Assembly: GCF_000237925.1 (NCBI RefSeq)
Contig: NC_031502.1
Location: 50,787,120 to 50,851,119, forward strand
Origin: Schistosoma mansoni
Taxonomy: Eukaryota; Platyhelminthes; Trematoda; Strigeidida; Schistosomatidae
Direction of reading: 5' to 3'
Length of the DNA: 64,000 nt
The translations under genes and the position numbers were made by a program. The first letter of the stretch is position 1, and each line of letters begins with the position of its first letter. Below the pieces are notes generated by a model. It saw only the letters and a program-made list of their open reading frames with translations, was not told the origin of the DNA and made no database searches. This document shows positions 11,590-23,396 of the stretch, piece by piece.

Positions 11590-12120
11590 ATAAGTAGAAG
11601 CATATTTACAACTGAAGAACAACTGGAACTCAAAACAACTATCTGTCAACCAACACCACAGTCTGAATTTTCAATACAAATGTCAAGACAGTTCTACTAT
11701 ATGAGACGGAAACTTGGAGAACTATGAAAGCCGTCATCCAGAAGATACAAGTGTTTATTAACTGTTGTCTATGTAAAAGACTTCGGATCCGTTGACCAGA
11801 CACTGTCAGGAACAGCCTTCTGTGGGTGAGAACAAACCAGATTCCATTCAGTGGAGGAAGAAGCACTGGAAGTGGATAGGACACACATTGAGGAAATCAT
11901 CCAACTGCATCACAAGACAAGCCCTCACATGGAATCTTGAAGGCCGAAGGAGAAGAGGAATACCAAAGAACACATTACGCCGAGAAATAGAAACAGACAT
12001 GAGAAGAATGAACAAAAAAATGGATAGAACTAGAAAGGAAGGCTCAGGACAGAGTGAGTTGGAGAATACTGGTCGGTGGCCTATGCTCTATTAGGAGTAA
12101 TAGGCGTAAGTAAGTAAGTA
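11590..12120 (+). mobile_element. RTE LINE, 5'-truncated (subfamily A)
   Basis: Similar to the last ~530 bp of the RTE ORF: TTACAACTGAAGAACA, CAGTTCTACTATATGAGACG, the C-terminal [20 protein letters not shown] segment in the frame starting at 11792, GGCCTATGCTCTATTAGGAG, and a (GTAA)n tail at 12105-12135. The frame is broken more than once. Confidence 0.85.
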
Positions 12121-12135
12121 TGTATGTAAGTAAGT

Positions 12136-12692
12136 AGGAATAAAGTAGTATAACACTGAAACAAAATGACAAAACTAATATGATCCTGTGTGTACTTTTT
12201 CAATGAATTAAAATTTTCTATCTAGTTTTTATCCAGAAAATAACTAAACATTCATGACAGAATAAGACTGTCAGATGTCAAGTTACTTGAAAACTAAGAA
12301 TAGAAGTCAAAAATCCATATCTAAACTTACTTTTTTTCTTCAATTGTTTGGCATTCAGATTTTAAATAAACCATAACATAACTAATCATTACCATAACTT
12401 ATAGTATAAAACTAATTTATTAATGTCCTAAGATTAAAAATAGTAAGTAATGTAATTATACATCTATCACTTTTTCTTCTCAATAAAACTTTTACATATT
12501 CAAATGAAAAAAAAAAATTTGCGTAAAATTAATCAAAAAAATAACTTAGTTTAATAAAACAAACTTTAACAAAAAACTTAAACAAAATAAATTAAATTAA
12601 ACTTTTAACTATAAAAAAAATGTTTATTTTTAGAATTTACAAATTGAAGAGATGAATATATATAGATATGATTCGAGTGGGAATATGTGAAG
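12136..12692. other. AT-rich DNA, nothing recognised
   Basis: No supported feature. Confidence 0.4.
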
Positions 12693-12702
12693 ATGATAAT
12701 AG

Positions 12703-13025
12703 TGTTAATGTCTAACTTCAATCAATCCACGAAATTAAGCAACCATTCACCAATGTCTTCAGTGAGTTTCTATCTCACAACAGACCTGGTTGAACTCTGT
12801 TGGATGCCGGCTCAATGGTCTATCGGTTAATTGTTCTGGCGTGAGACTGGTAGGTCCTAGGTTCGAATCTCGTGAGGCGAGATCGTGGATGTACACTGGT
12901 AACGAGTCTCACAATAGGATAAAACAGCCGTCCAGTGCTTCCAGGTTTTTCATGGTGGTCTAACTTCAATTGACTCATAATCTCTACCATATAAAATTAC
13001 TGAAATCTCTGCAAAATCCCCTTTT
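12703..13025 (+). repeat. SINE2, near full copy with tRNA-like head
   Basis: 5' lead (AATGTCTAACTTCAATCAAT...CTTCAGTGAG), then a tRNA-like block with A-box-like GGCTCAATGGTCTATCGG and B-box GGTTCGAATCTC (about 12807-12885). A damaged hammerhead follows (CTGGTAACGAGTC, GATAAAAC), then CCGTCCAGTGCTTCCAGG and the 3' tail CTGCAAAATCCCCTTTTGA. A tRNA-derived head with internal pol III promoter elements defines it as a SINE. Confidence 0.8.
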
Positions 13026-13048
13026 GAAAATGGTAATAGTTTTAACAG

Positions 13049-13127
13049 TTGAATTCATGAATTGATTTAAGCTAGATCAACATTAAAAACCTGGATGGCC
13101 TAGCTTGGATCGATTCATGAATTCAAC
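13049..13127. repeat. Mini foldback derived from SINE2 ends
   Basis: 79 bp whose outer 15 bp are perfectly inverted (GTTGAATTCATGAAT / ATTCATGAATTCAAC). Further in, GCTAGATCAACATTAAAAAC and CTAGCTTGGATCG resemble SINE2 3'-end sequence in opposite orientations. The middle of the element is gone. Confidence 0.6.
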
Positions 13128-13880
13128 TGTTATCATATACATCTGAGTTTATAAGTGGCTAAGCCACAAATAATTGAAGTCCATTAAATTCGTTAGATAA
13201 AATAATACCACTTAAGTTGTTTCACATGAATATATTTGTGTAGAATTGATTGTTGTTTTAACTTTTTAGATGATATAAACTGGCACAATACCATGCTAGA
13301 TCGTATTACCATAAATCAATTAGTTTAAGTGTTTTTTATTTTTCCTAAAGTTTTATCACATTCTAATAGTTATGTTAAAAGCCATAATTGAATGATTTAT
13401 TCATATGTATACAATCACGGTATTTCACCTGATTATAATAACTAAATATATAGCCAGTATTGATAAGTATTGATAACCGCGTTAACATAACGAATATCCA
13501 AATAAAAAATTTTGATTTTCCTTGGTCAGTGCTGGATATTTTGATAAACCTGAATTATGTATCAAATGTCACAATACAGTTTCATGAATGAGACTTAAGT
13601 TAGTTAATTACAGAAATGTTGGAAGCATTACTCACGTTCTTTGAAAACACTGTTAAGGTAATGCTGAGGTACTGAGAAATTATGAAAAATTGGTTTGTAA
13701 GTATGTGAATCTTCATCTAATAAGCGGTCTGAAACATACAGTATTCAATATCGACGACCCTAAAAATACAAAAATGCCTAGTATTTTAGTAGATTAGAAG
13801 AACAGTATAGATAACAATAAGAAAACAGATCATCAGTCTACGTACTTAATAACCAATGAAATAAATTATGTCTAAAGGTG
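13128..13880. other. AT-rich DNA, nothing recognised
   Basis: No supported feature. Confidence 0.4.
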
Positions 13881-13884
13881 TAGA

Positions 13885-14352
13885 TATGGTGGCCAGGATT
13901 GGCAAATCAAGGGCTTCATTAATACAATTGAAGAACATATGGAACTCAAAACAACTGCCAACTTATTTTAAAATCAGAATCTTCAATACGAACGTCAAGA
14001 CAGTCAGTCCTACTGTACGGAACTGAAACTTCGAGAACTACTACATCCATCGTCAAGAAGGTACAAGTATTTATAAAAAGTTGACTACGCAAAATACTCA
14101 ACATTCACTGGCCGGATACTATCAACAACAGCATTTTATGAGAAAGGACAAACTAGCTTCAAGCTGGAGAGGAAATTAGGAAAAGATGGTGGAAGTGGAT
14201 CAGACATAAATTGAGGAAATCACCAAACTGCATCACGAGGCAATCCCTAACTTGGAATGGTGAAGGGAAGCGGAAAAGAGGAAGGCCAAAGAACACATTA
14301 CGTCGGGAAATAGAAGCTCCTCCACGAGGGGTAACAGGCGTAAGTAAGTAGA
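13885..14352 (+). mobile_element. RTE LINE, 5'-truncated (subfamily B)
   Basis: Closely follows 62550-63115: AGAACATATGGAACTCAAAA, GAACGTCAAGACAGTCAGTC (the same 4-base TCAG addition), TTCACTGGCCGGATACTATC, CAAACTGCATCACGAGGCAA, but with an internal deletion after GGAAATAGAAG that joins to CTCCTCCACGAGGGGTAACA. The tail is GGCGTAAGTAAGTAG. Confidence 0.85.
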
Positions 14353-14930
14353 TATGATAGATAATGTCTAAGTAATCTAAGATTATAGAAACTAAAAACT
14401 TAAAAAAAGTACATTTGACTCAATTACTACAATGTTTATGACCAACTTTTTAATTAATCTGTTCACAATTAGCTGATTATAATCACTTACTTAGAAAAAA
14501 ACTATAAAAACTTGTTTTAATTTCCCTCTATTTTGAAGTGAACAAACAAAAACAATCAGTTCATCAAAGCTGAAGTAACTTTTCTACCATCATTTAAAAC
14601 CATAATTTTATGATACCTACTATGAATACTGGCAAGACATGAAAAAGAAATCTAACATTATCATAACACTTATGTTTAGTTATTAAAAATTGTATCCAAT
14701 TAAACTTGATTGAAACCATTAGCTGTCTGCTATTTTACAATGGGTAACAAAACAAATAGCATAATGATGTAACTGTAAAACTATAAAAGTATTCAAAACA
14801 TAAAATTTAATTATATGAAATAATACTAGAAAAAAGTGAATGGTATTTTATGACTTCACTTTTGATGAATTAATCATTAGTTATTAGTAGTATTTTTTGT
14901 TACTATGTAAATTGTTAGTAATCGCATAGA
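14353..14930. other. AT-rich DNA, nothing recognised
   Basis: No supported feature. Confidence 0.4.
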
Positions 14931-14934
14931 GATG

Positions 14935-15310
14935 TTAAGTGATTGAAAGTGGTCAGGAGGAAACTTTAAACATTGGTTTCGTATTGGTTGGTACTCATCA
15001 GCAACCTGAATCTACAACATTGAGAGTGATACACCCTAACGGATTCGAGCCTGAATCATTTGATTTTGCAGTCTGAGATGTGCTAGTATGACATTAATTC
15101 CAGGGTCTCTTATCGACTGCCTCCGTCCCACTGACATCTCAACACAGTGCATGAGATGTAGAGTCAAATCGACTCAATATTGCTTAACTCAGTTTTAGAC
15201 TTGTTCCGAGAGACTGTTTAATAGGTTCACCGAATTAGAACATTCTATGAATTGTGATAAATGTATGTGTCCTGTTTAAACGTCCTAAACCAGTACGAAA
15301 CAACTCTGCA
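14935..15310. repeat. Possible dispersed repeat, unclassified
   Basis: Less AT-rich than its flanks. The phrase GATTCGAGCCTGAATCA and the text around it have an echo at 57380-57400 (GATTCTAGCCTGAATCAC), and GGTACTCATCAGCAAC resembles a common schistosome repeat I cannot name. Borders are guesses. Confidence 0.35.
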
Positions 15311-16205
15311 AAAGTCCTTATTATCATATTGTTTTTTGGTTGAAGCCAATTTAGATCTAAGCCATCTCCTACAAACCATTAATTAGAAATGGTCTTTTGA
15401 TGGCTTGGTTCAACATAACTTTAATGTTTATGTCACTCAGTACCGGTTATCTTGAGTTGACTTCCAAAAAGTCTAAATAACATTACTATTTTCATAAACA
15501 AGAAAAATCTTAAATAAAGCGAAATGCTGTACAAGTCGAACTTTTTATTGAAAAGCACTATCGATCTACAAATACCATAAAATTGATACTTTAACCGAGT
15601 AGATAGTAACACCTAGGCATAAAACTAGTTACATCGGCACTATCTCTGTTCATATTAATAAAACTGGTATCATTAGTGAGAAATTGTGATCTCAGTAAAT
15701 TATAACATAAAAGCATTCTGGTTTAAAGTCAAGGAAGAGCGATGAATATCATGATTACAATTTTACTGAACCTATTTTGATTATCTTTCATTGAAAAAAA
15801 GATGAGAATCCGAATCGAGACTTTAATCTGATTTTCTAAAATTCATTAGGCACATTAAATATAATTATTGTCTACCAGTGATATACAGGATACGCTTCTT
15901 ACTCTAGCTGAATAAGACGAAGCACAGATTATGGATTCAACCATTATTCACTATTCAACTTCAGTTAAAATACTTATAACTATATGACAATATGTAATAA
16001 AATCTACTCAATATGTACATATACCAAAAAGAAAAAAACACTAATCAATTGCAGTTGTTAACACGAACGATAGGAAAATGTAAACCCTTACAGATTGACC
16101 AAATATAGTTTACAGTAATACAGTAGTAAAATTTACTTTATAAATTGCTTTAAGTTATTTTTATAAAAAAAATAGTTATGTAATGGGCATTTCCATGATG
16201 AAACT
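15311..16205. other. AT-rich DNA, nothing recognised
   Basis: No supported feature. Confidence 0.4.
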
Positions 16206-16209
16206 AGAA

Positions 16210-16600
16210 ATCTCTAAATACATCTGTAGTGTCGGTTAGTATGTTAAGCTCATATGCCTTATTCTAGCTTCTGGGCAAGCCAATTCACCTGTCCATCATG
16301 AATCATAATTTCACCTTGTTAATTATTCATTTATTAACCCCGACCATTTTTATATGAGCGTAGGTGTGTGTACACATCTTATCCTATTTATCACATGTCT
16401 GTCATTTATTTCTATCTGACTATAAATATTGATTAACGTTTGATTAAAGTGTGTTGGCTTATCTGCCATCTCCAATGCGTGTCATTTTTGTTTCACTCGC
16501 TGATATTTACTCATGCGCTTATAACTTTCTGGCCTGAGTCATTTGTCAATAAAACTGTAGCTGCCGCTTCTCTTTGCCTTCTGAGTTTATGTATCGTTAA
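16210..16600 (+). mobile_element. LTR-like relic
   Basis: A GC-richer island with a TATA-like CTATAAATATTG (about 16421), a polyadenylation signal AATAAA (about 16549) and, just past the putative end, ATTGGCATGATAACGG. That last piece resembles the primer-binding region next to other LTRs here (ATTGGCGACGGGG at 59324). No second LTR or target duplication recognised. An old fossil, tentative. Confidence 0.35.
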
Positions 16601-16679
16601 GATTGGCATGATAACGGTTAAACGAGGTGAACGATTAACAAAGCACGGGATTACAAATCAATGAAATAATACTTATCAT

Positions 16680-18030
16680 GTCATAAATAAATTTTTAAAA
16701 AAATGAATAGCATTGTTTCAATGATTTCAAATAATTTCCATGCAGATTTTCATTGTATCTAAGACCAAAAAGAAAAAAAAACTACCCAAAGATGACAATG
16801 TCAACATTTCAATCATGTGATCTTGATTCTTAAGATTAATGAAAACAAAATCAAGTGGATATAAGAAGAAAAAGATTAGAAAAGAAAGACATTCAACAAA
16901 TGTTTCCCCTTTGCAATAATCAACCTATCAAAAATGAACTATACAGATTGAAATAAATGAAACTAGAATAATGAATTGTCTATTTTGATTTCTTTATTTG
17001 AATATTGTTTATTAAATTGAATAGGTTGAATAGAATTTAGTCATGAAATTAAATTGTATAAAAAGAAATTCTTCTTTTATTGCTATGAGGAGACTTGATT
17101 TTTTTGTTTCTGTATTGTTAGTTATTGTTTGGGAAAAAGATAAAAAGTTGAATAGACTGTATCAGTCCTGGAGACAGAAGTTTATCAGTTGAATAAAGTA
17201 TTTTTAATGAAATGAAGTTTTAAATATGTGTTGTAGTAAGGAGTTTAGAGAGTTGGTTATTCTATGAGAGATTCAGTAGTCAGCTGATGAGTAATTGATT
17301 CTGGGCTTACGAACCTTTTTAAAGTGTACCTATAAATTCTGTGTTTTGAAAGTCAAGAGAAAAGAGGATAGTTCTGATGAGAAATCATTATTAAGTAATT
17401 TTAAGAACAAGGTAATCCCACTTGTAGTGCCTCTGAATGACACAATGAATATGTTTCATTTGACCAGTCTCTTGTCATTCGTGAACGTTTAGATCTCAGG
17501 AACCAACTATGTTGTAGTTCTTTGAACCTCTTTCAAAAGTTCAGTATTTTTCCAGACAAGGGACAACTGCATGTATGCAGTACTCAAGTTAGTTGAATGT
17601 ATATGAATGTTTTCAAAGTCAAAAATGTCCTAACATTTACATAACTGAAGGTTCTACGTATTGACCAGAAGATTGTAAAACGTTTAGCGGCTGTTCTACA
17701 TTAACATTCACTAGTTTTCAAGTCTTGTCTGGTAATGACTCCTAAATAGTCGCGTTTCGGGACAACTGGTGGTTCAAAATTTTTTGTCATGTATTTGTTT
17801 GTACCTTGATAAATTATTTTTTTATGTATCATAGTGTATATGGAAGAATTAATCAGCGACTGCCAAATTTCAGATCATTCTGATACTAATTTCGAAATCT
17901 TCAGCAATATATACCAAAAATTTAACTGTTAGAACAGGATAAAATACGAGATCTTATTTTAGTTCAGCAATATATTTATTTATGTGGTAACCGGTAGTAA
18001 AACATATGTTCTACTTGATTGTGGTAAATA
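16680..18030. other. AT-rich DNA with one unassigned small open frame
   Basis: Contains a 65-codon open frame at 17295-17492 whose product has an ordinary-looking C-terminal part (NKVIPLVVPLNDTMNMFHL) and is less AT-biased than its surroundings. I recognise no family, splice context or start logic, so it is not called a gene. Confidence 0.3.
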
Positions 18031-18035
18031 TTTAT

Positions 18036-18515
18036 TATAATATCAGTATAGGGTTGTGGAGATTATTGAGTTTTCATTGAGATCATGAATTGATTAACGC
18101 TAAACCACCATTGAAAACCTTGAAGCATTGGACGGTTGTATGGGACTTCTCAGCAGTGCGCATCTGCAATCCCTCACGCCGGATTCCAACCCAGGACCTT
18201 CGGTCTCGCTTACTAGTGACTCGCTCCAAGATGGATTTCCTAGAATTCTAGTGAGAAACCGTGACAAGTGGAGTTCAACCATGAGGCCGTTACTCACTGA
18301 AGACAGTAGAGGACTGTCTCACAATATTGTGGATTGGTTAAAGTTAGACATTAACACCGTCAGTTGCAGAACCAGTGGTCTCAGGCGGCATCTAACTTTG
18401 TTAATGTCTAACTTCAACCAATCCCATACCGGGACAGTATGGTTGTCCAGTGCTTCCACGTTTTCAATGATGCTCTAACATTTATCCATTCATGATCTCA
18501 ATTTATTATAATATT
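18036..18515. repeat. SINE2-related long foldback copy
   Basis: Both outer ends are SINE2 3' termini in opposite orientation (left ATCATGAATTGATTAACGC, right ATTTATCCATTCATGATCTC). Between them lie the 5' lead sequence (TCACTGAAGACAGTAGAGG, AGTTAGACATTAACACCG), its inverted repetition (TAATGTCTAACTTCAACCAA), and part of a tRNA-like block. The older subfamily tail TATAGGGTTGTGGAGAT is on the left. No intact hammerhead. Confidence 0.65.
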
Positions 18516-19130
18516 TATTCACTGAAATATTTATATTTCACCAAATCAGTTCATTGACGAATAATAACTTTTGAGCAAAATCTGTATGTAAATAAGTACA
18601 TTTGGCTACTAAGTTGTCGTCATGTTTCAATAAAAGCAAATAAGATTTTCACCTATGATCAAATTTTCATCTTCATTCTTTACGTTGTATAAACGGCAGT
18701 CTTTCATAATTTACACATCAGTTTTCACACTTAAAAAATAAACCATGAATCCTCAATTATGACGGAGAGATCAATAGGACGTGGTTGAAAACCATTGCTT
18801 TTATCTTTCCTCACGTTTACTGATTCTTTACTAACAATACTGGTTTTTAATACCTATCAAACCCTTCAAATATCCTAGTTACTACTCGAATTTTTTGTCT
18901 ACTAAAAAATGGCCCAATTTTCGATTTTTTTTGTTTCGTTTTTTTACTTACATTACTTACAATTATCCACATAAATTTGTTCTATTGAGTGAAAAACTAT
19001 TCCGTTACAATTGGTCAATACTCTTTTTGTATGAAACAAACTTTGATTGGAATTCCAAAAATTTATTTAAAAATTTTTTTCTAAATTATAAACACTTTAA
19101 AATCAAATTATTTGATATATTTGAAGCTAT
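18516..19130. other. AT-rich DNA, nothing recognised
   Basis: The 94-codon open frame starting at 18895 is Phe/Tyr/Lys-rich and runs into an LTR fossil, so it is not a gene. Confidence 0.4.
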
Positions 19131-19132
19131 TG

Positions 19133-19500
19133 TGAGTTCATCTTACTCGGTACACGGAGCGAAGGTCACGATACAGTGACAAGATAGGCTATTCTAATCC
19201 GTTGTCCCCGGTCCTGCTAACTAGATCAGGAAGTCTTGATGAGGCGTAGAGAATGTATCCTACAAGCACCCAGAAAACACGAGGTCACTTAGCACACAAA
19301 TCAAGCTTATTTATACAATGATAGAAACGCATTTGAGGGAGCTATAAAAATTCGTCAACCAATAACAGTCAAAGAATTCCGAGTGGGAAATGTAAGCTGT
19401 AGGTTAACTAGGCCTCTCTTGACGCGAAAACATAAATTCCAAATTTTAAGAATGAAATTACAAAATTAGGACCTTTTCCAAGTGAGTCCTGGGGATCTAA
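19133..19500 (-). mobile_element. Old LTR fossil related to the solo LTR at 8853
   Basis: Read on the minus strand, motifs follow the same order as in 8853-9265: GATCCCCAGGACTCACTTGG, TTTTCGCGTCAA, CATTTCCCACTC, TGTATAAATAAGCTTGATTT, GATCTAGTTAGCAGGACC, GGATTAGAATAGCC. Clearly diverged, so much older than the copy at 8853. No partner LTR seen. Confidence 0.65.
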
Positions 19501-19749
19501 ATTTTTATCTTTTTTACAATAATATATTTAAATTAATAAACTAAACACAGTGACCAGATAAAAGATAAATTGATAGGATGTCAATTTAGGATATGTTAAT
19601 ATTGAAATGACTAAAACACAGTGTTAACTTGAATCAGTTTACATGTTAAATGAAAATCAGAATAAATAATTGGTGAGGATAACCAATTTATTGTTTAATG
19701 TAAAGTTAAACGGGGACTTAATGAAAAATATGGAAATCATACATTAAAT

Positions 19750-19950
19750 ACATCATTTGCATATCTTTGCGTTGTCGTTTATATGATCCATTATTCCTCC
19801 AATACTGTTGTTATCTTGATTGCTTGGCGATTTCTTTTCTGTTTTCTTCATATTAGTCTTCTGATGCCAGGTATTCGATTTCCGATTAGTACTACATACT
19901 ACCTATATCTGTCAGCATAAGTAGTATACACCACAATAGTATATTACATT
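19750..19950 (-). repeat. Repeat Y (LTR-like?), diverged copy
   Basis: On the minus strand GTGGTGTATACTACTTATGC, TGACAGATATAGGTAGTATG and TCGAATACCTGGCATCAGAA parallel the start of the units at 31360-31645 and 30330-30610. Unclassified; the layout could be the end of an LTR. Confidence 0.45.
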
Positions 19951-19959
19951 GTTAGTTTG

Positions 19960-21605
19960 TAAATAAAACTTAGTACATACTTTATCTACGCACTTCCATG
20001 CAAACGTTAGTGGACATAAATCTATATTTTGCCAACCCAATCATCGTCTGATACCCTCCATATGCATCTCACAGTTCACTTATTCTTGTGGAGCAAGGTA
20101 CATGGATGTAGTTTGAATTAGCTTCCAACTTAGATACGAAAACATGTCTTAGTGTTGTTTTACAAGAGTGAGAGGAAAGCAGTTAGAAGTTCCATTCTCG
20201 AACATTTAATCAATTCTAACTAGTTCATTGATCTACGTGTTGTTTTTAAGGTTGTATATACAATTCTTTCAAATTTATCTAGATGTCTTTATATCCAACT
20301 TTTTAAAAGAGCAAAAGCTTTCGCTATCTATGAGATGAAACCACAACTGTGTGTACAAACGAAGTACGTTTTACACTTATATTCATCATGACCTTAAACT
20401 ATCATTATTATTCTAATTCCGTATCTGAAGATATACCTTTCCCTCTTTAACTATAATCCAACCCATGTAACTAAACACTTAAATGATTGGTACTGATCAA
20501 ACGGATCATTTTCTCACAAAATCAACCGCTGATTCATAAACGAACAATATGTAACTTATAAAACTATTATTGGCTAATGATTGTTTAAGAATTAAATTCA
20601 CGACTCATTTAACAATCCTCTATTTCTACCTATCATACTAAATATGTGCTTCATGACAGTCTAAATAAATAATTTATCACACCTAACTATACTAGAAAAA
20701 AACGTGGATAGACCATATATTTCCTCTAATAAAGAAAATGTTCAAATGCTGACCTTTAGGCGTAAACAACTCTCTTCTTTTAACAGTTGTACTAATTTGC
20801 ATCAATTAGGATCCATAATCCAGAGAGTGCTATGTTCAAAGAGAGTTGTATGTTATATGCATCCAATCCCTCCCCCATTATTGTTCTATGTTTCAGAGAC
20901 CTAGAATGACAAATTAGGTAATTATTTCCGGAATATAATTTATTTAATTAGTCAAGTCTCAAATGTTTACATACACAGTTTCGTTTATATAGTGTATTAT
21001 AATAGAGATAACATTGCCATATATAATTTATCCTCAATTCTCATGTAGTCAAAATCAAGAGCCATTCAAATACTCAACATTATACTGCCTAAAATATTAT
21101 CTAAACAAGGAAGAATGCAAACAAAAAAAACTGTGATCGTTATACATTTCTTGTTACAGGTATACAGGAAATGTTTTGTTTAGTTGAATATAGTAACTAA
21201 AACAAACGTTTGTTATATATACATATGTTCTACACATGTACAATATGAATTGTTATATACACTGGATTACGGTAAATAGACAGTTAAATAACATGTAAAC
21301 AAACGATATAACAATATAAGCCATTAGATAAGTAAGTAGTTAGTACGTGTAATAATAAATCTTTTTACAAACATTTAGATGATAAATGATTGTTTTACTG
21401 CAATTGAAAAAAAAACATTGTATTAACCAATAATGGTATGAACTGTAGTTAAGAGAAATACAAAACATTGGATATAGGCCATAGAATATAAAGAGTCAAA
21501 AAGTAAAAGAAAAAAAATACTTTAGAACACCTTTATTTAGATGTACTGACGGAATATTTAGTGTGATGTTTTGTTATTTTATTCCATTGTGTTCGTACCA
21601 AAATA
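19960..21605. other. AT-rich DNA, nothing recognised
   Basis: No supported gene or repeat. Confidence 0.4.
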
Positions 21606-21611
21606 AATATG

Positions 21612-22020
21612 TTTATTATCAGAAGGGGTTTTTGTGGATATTATAGTAATTTTATTAGCTGAGATCATGAATCGATTGAAGTTAGACCACCATGGAAAAC
21701 CTGGAAGTACTGGACGGCCGTTTTGTCCCATTATGGGACTCCTTAGTGGCAGTGCACATCCACGATCCCACCTCGCGAGATTTGAACCCAAGACCTATCA
21801 GTTCTGCGCTTGAGCTCTTAACCTCTAGACCAATGAGCCGGCATCCAACGGTGTTAATGTCTAACTTCAACTAATCCACGAAATTATGCGACACATTCAC
21901 CAATGTCTTCAGCGACTTACTATCTCACCACAGACCTGGTTGAACCCCATTGATCACTGTTTCTCACTAGAACTCCAGGAAATACCTCATGGAGCCAGTC
22001 ACTAGCGAGCATATGTTGAT
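21612..22020 (-). repeat. SINE2, full-length copy with long 5' lead
   Basis: Minus orientation. Read on the minus strand: 5' lead from about 22012 (CTCCATGAGGTATTTCCTGG, TTCTAGTGAGAAACAGTG, CTGAAGACATTGGTGAATG), tRNA-like head GCCGGCTCATTGGTCTAGAG with B-box GGTTCAAATCTC, degraded hammerhead (CTAAGGA, GACAAAAC), GTCCAGTACTTCCAGG and the 3' tail ending ACAAAAACCCCTTCTGATAA (21634-21615). The best copy for defining the whole family length (about 400 bp). Confidence 0.8.
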
Positions 22021-22064
22021 CATTATCAGAAGGGGTTTTTGTGGTTATTATAGTATATTATAGT

Positions 22065-22262
22065 TGGAAGCCGGCTCAGTGTCTAGTGGTCAAGCGCTCG
22101 CGCGCGCAACCGAGAGGTCCTGTGTTTGAATCTCGTGAGGCGGGATCGTGGCTTCGCACTGCTGAGGAGTTCCACAATAGGACGAAATGGCCGTCCAGTG
22201 CTTCCAGGTTTTTCATGGTGGTTTAGCTTCAATTGATTCATGATCTCAGCTATTAAATATGT
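22065..22262 (+). repeat. SINE2 copy with intact-looking hammerhead
   Basis: tRNA-like head (GCCGGCTCAGTGTCTAGTGG, B-box GTTTGAATCTCG) followed by the ribozyme at 22156-22201 and the 3' part CCAGTGCTTCCAGGTTTTTC...TTCATGATCTCAGC. It stands head to head with the minus copy at 21612-22020. Confidence 0.8.
22156..22201 (+). ncRNA. Hammerhead ribozyme, type I (SINE2)
   Basis: Stem I GCACTG (22156-22161) pairs with CAGTGC (22196-22201). Core CTGAGGA; stem II GTTC/GGAC with one G-U pair around a CACAATA loop; GAAA; then TGGCCG and the GTC cleavage triplet ending at 22195. All conserved core positions of the hammerhead consensus (CUGANGA, GAAA, UH at the site) are present. Stem III is minimal and weakened by one change (T for C). 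Activity is inferred. Confidence 0.6.
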
Positions 22263-22585
22263 TTTGTTTACTATTGACATAGATTACCAATTCACTGTAC
22301 ATTTTCATCAGGTTTATTTCAATACGAAGTTACAAGCGATATCAAAATAAATTTCAACACAAGTAAATTATTGTGTAGTTAAATAATGAGATAAAAGTGC
22401 TTGTGACATTCATTTCATGCTTTTTAGTTATGAGAGACTGCTAAATGCTTGCGATAAAGAAATCATTAGGATTTCTACACAACCTAAAGGTAGAAGACAA
22501 GAACTATTAAGAATAGAAAAGTTGATTGATCCTTTAAAATAGTAACAAATTGAAACAAAAATATGTTCATTTATATATTGATTTT
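22263..22585. other. AT-rich DNA, nothing recognised
   Basis: No supported feature. Confidence 0.4.
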
Positions 22586-22589
22586 AACC

Positions 22590-22965
22590 ATCAGTCAACA
22601 AATATCATATGCAAGAGTAATGTACAGGATTGCTACAGATGTGCAGTGAACAAGAAGACGAGTGGAGGCAATCGAATGTATTATGGCACAACATTACAGA
22701 ATATCTCATTAAAATATGAGAACCATATAGTGAACAATTAATTTGCGAGATGACAATCGATTGTCTCAATTTGACTGTTCCTTCTACAAATAACCGTCCA
22801 TAGTCTCCGATTATAATTGTTCATTCATTTTCGTACCAATTGCGTGCCGTTCCCGTTCTCTCCTTATCGATCTTCTACTGAAATACATTCAATGCCCGAC
22901 CATCACCATATACTGCTTATGTGAATATCAGTAACCCACATTACAGATGCATGCTAGATGTCAAG
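22590..22965 (-). repeat. Repeat Y, diverged copy
   Basis: Matches 30330-30610 and 31360-31645 in order: GGCAATCGAATGTATTATGG, ACATTACAGAATATCTC, GAGAACCATATAGTGAAC, GTTCCTTCTAC, TGCCGTTCCCGTTCTCTCC. An old copy; the orientation is set by AATAAA in the better copies. Confidence 0.5.
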
Positions 22966-23394
22966 ACCAACGAAGTTCTCACTAAAATTATACGAAGAAC
23001 GTCGTCTTGAATAAACTTCAGCGTCGAATGAAATCAATGGTATAATAAACAAAATATCACAATAAATGTGAACAAATATTGTACTGTACAACATAAAACA
23101 CTGAAGATTAGTAAATATGATACTGAGAGTATGTAAGTAAGCCTAGAATATATACAATTTATTATTAAGCCCAGTACTAATATCTTTGACTATCATGGTA
23201 TTTGATAACAATAATTAAGTAAGCATGGATTTACTAACATGTTTTATTGAAATTTTTAATAAAGATGACTCAAAGGTGTAGGAAACTATTGAAAACTATA
23301 CCCTGACTATTTTATGATTCCAATTAAATCCTTAAACTTACCTAAATCTTTCTTAATGATTAGAAGAAAGTAAAATGAATGATTCAAACAAACG
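22966..23394. other. AT-rich DNA, nothing recognised
   Basis: No supported feature. Confidence 0.4.
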
Positions 23395-23396
23395 AT

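Noticed and set aside
17295-17492. 65-codon open frame as a possible host exon
   Set aside because: Composition is slightly better than background, but there is no recognised family, no second exon and no convincing splice sites.
18895-19179. 94-codon Phe/Tyr/Lys-rich open frame
   Set aside because: AT-rich composition artefact that runs into an old LTR fossil.
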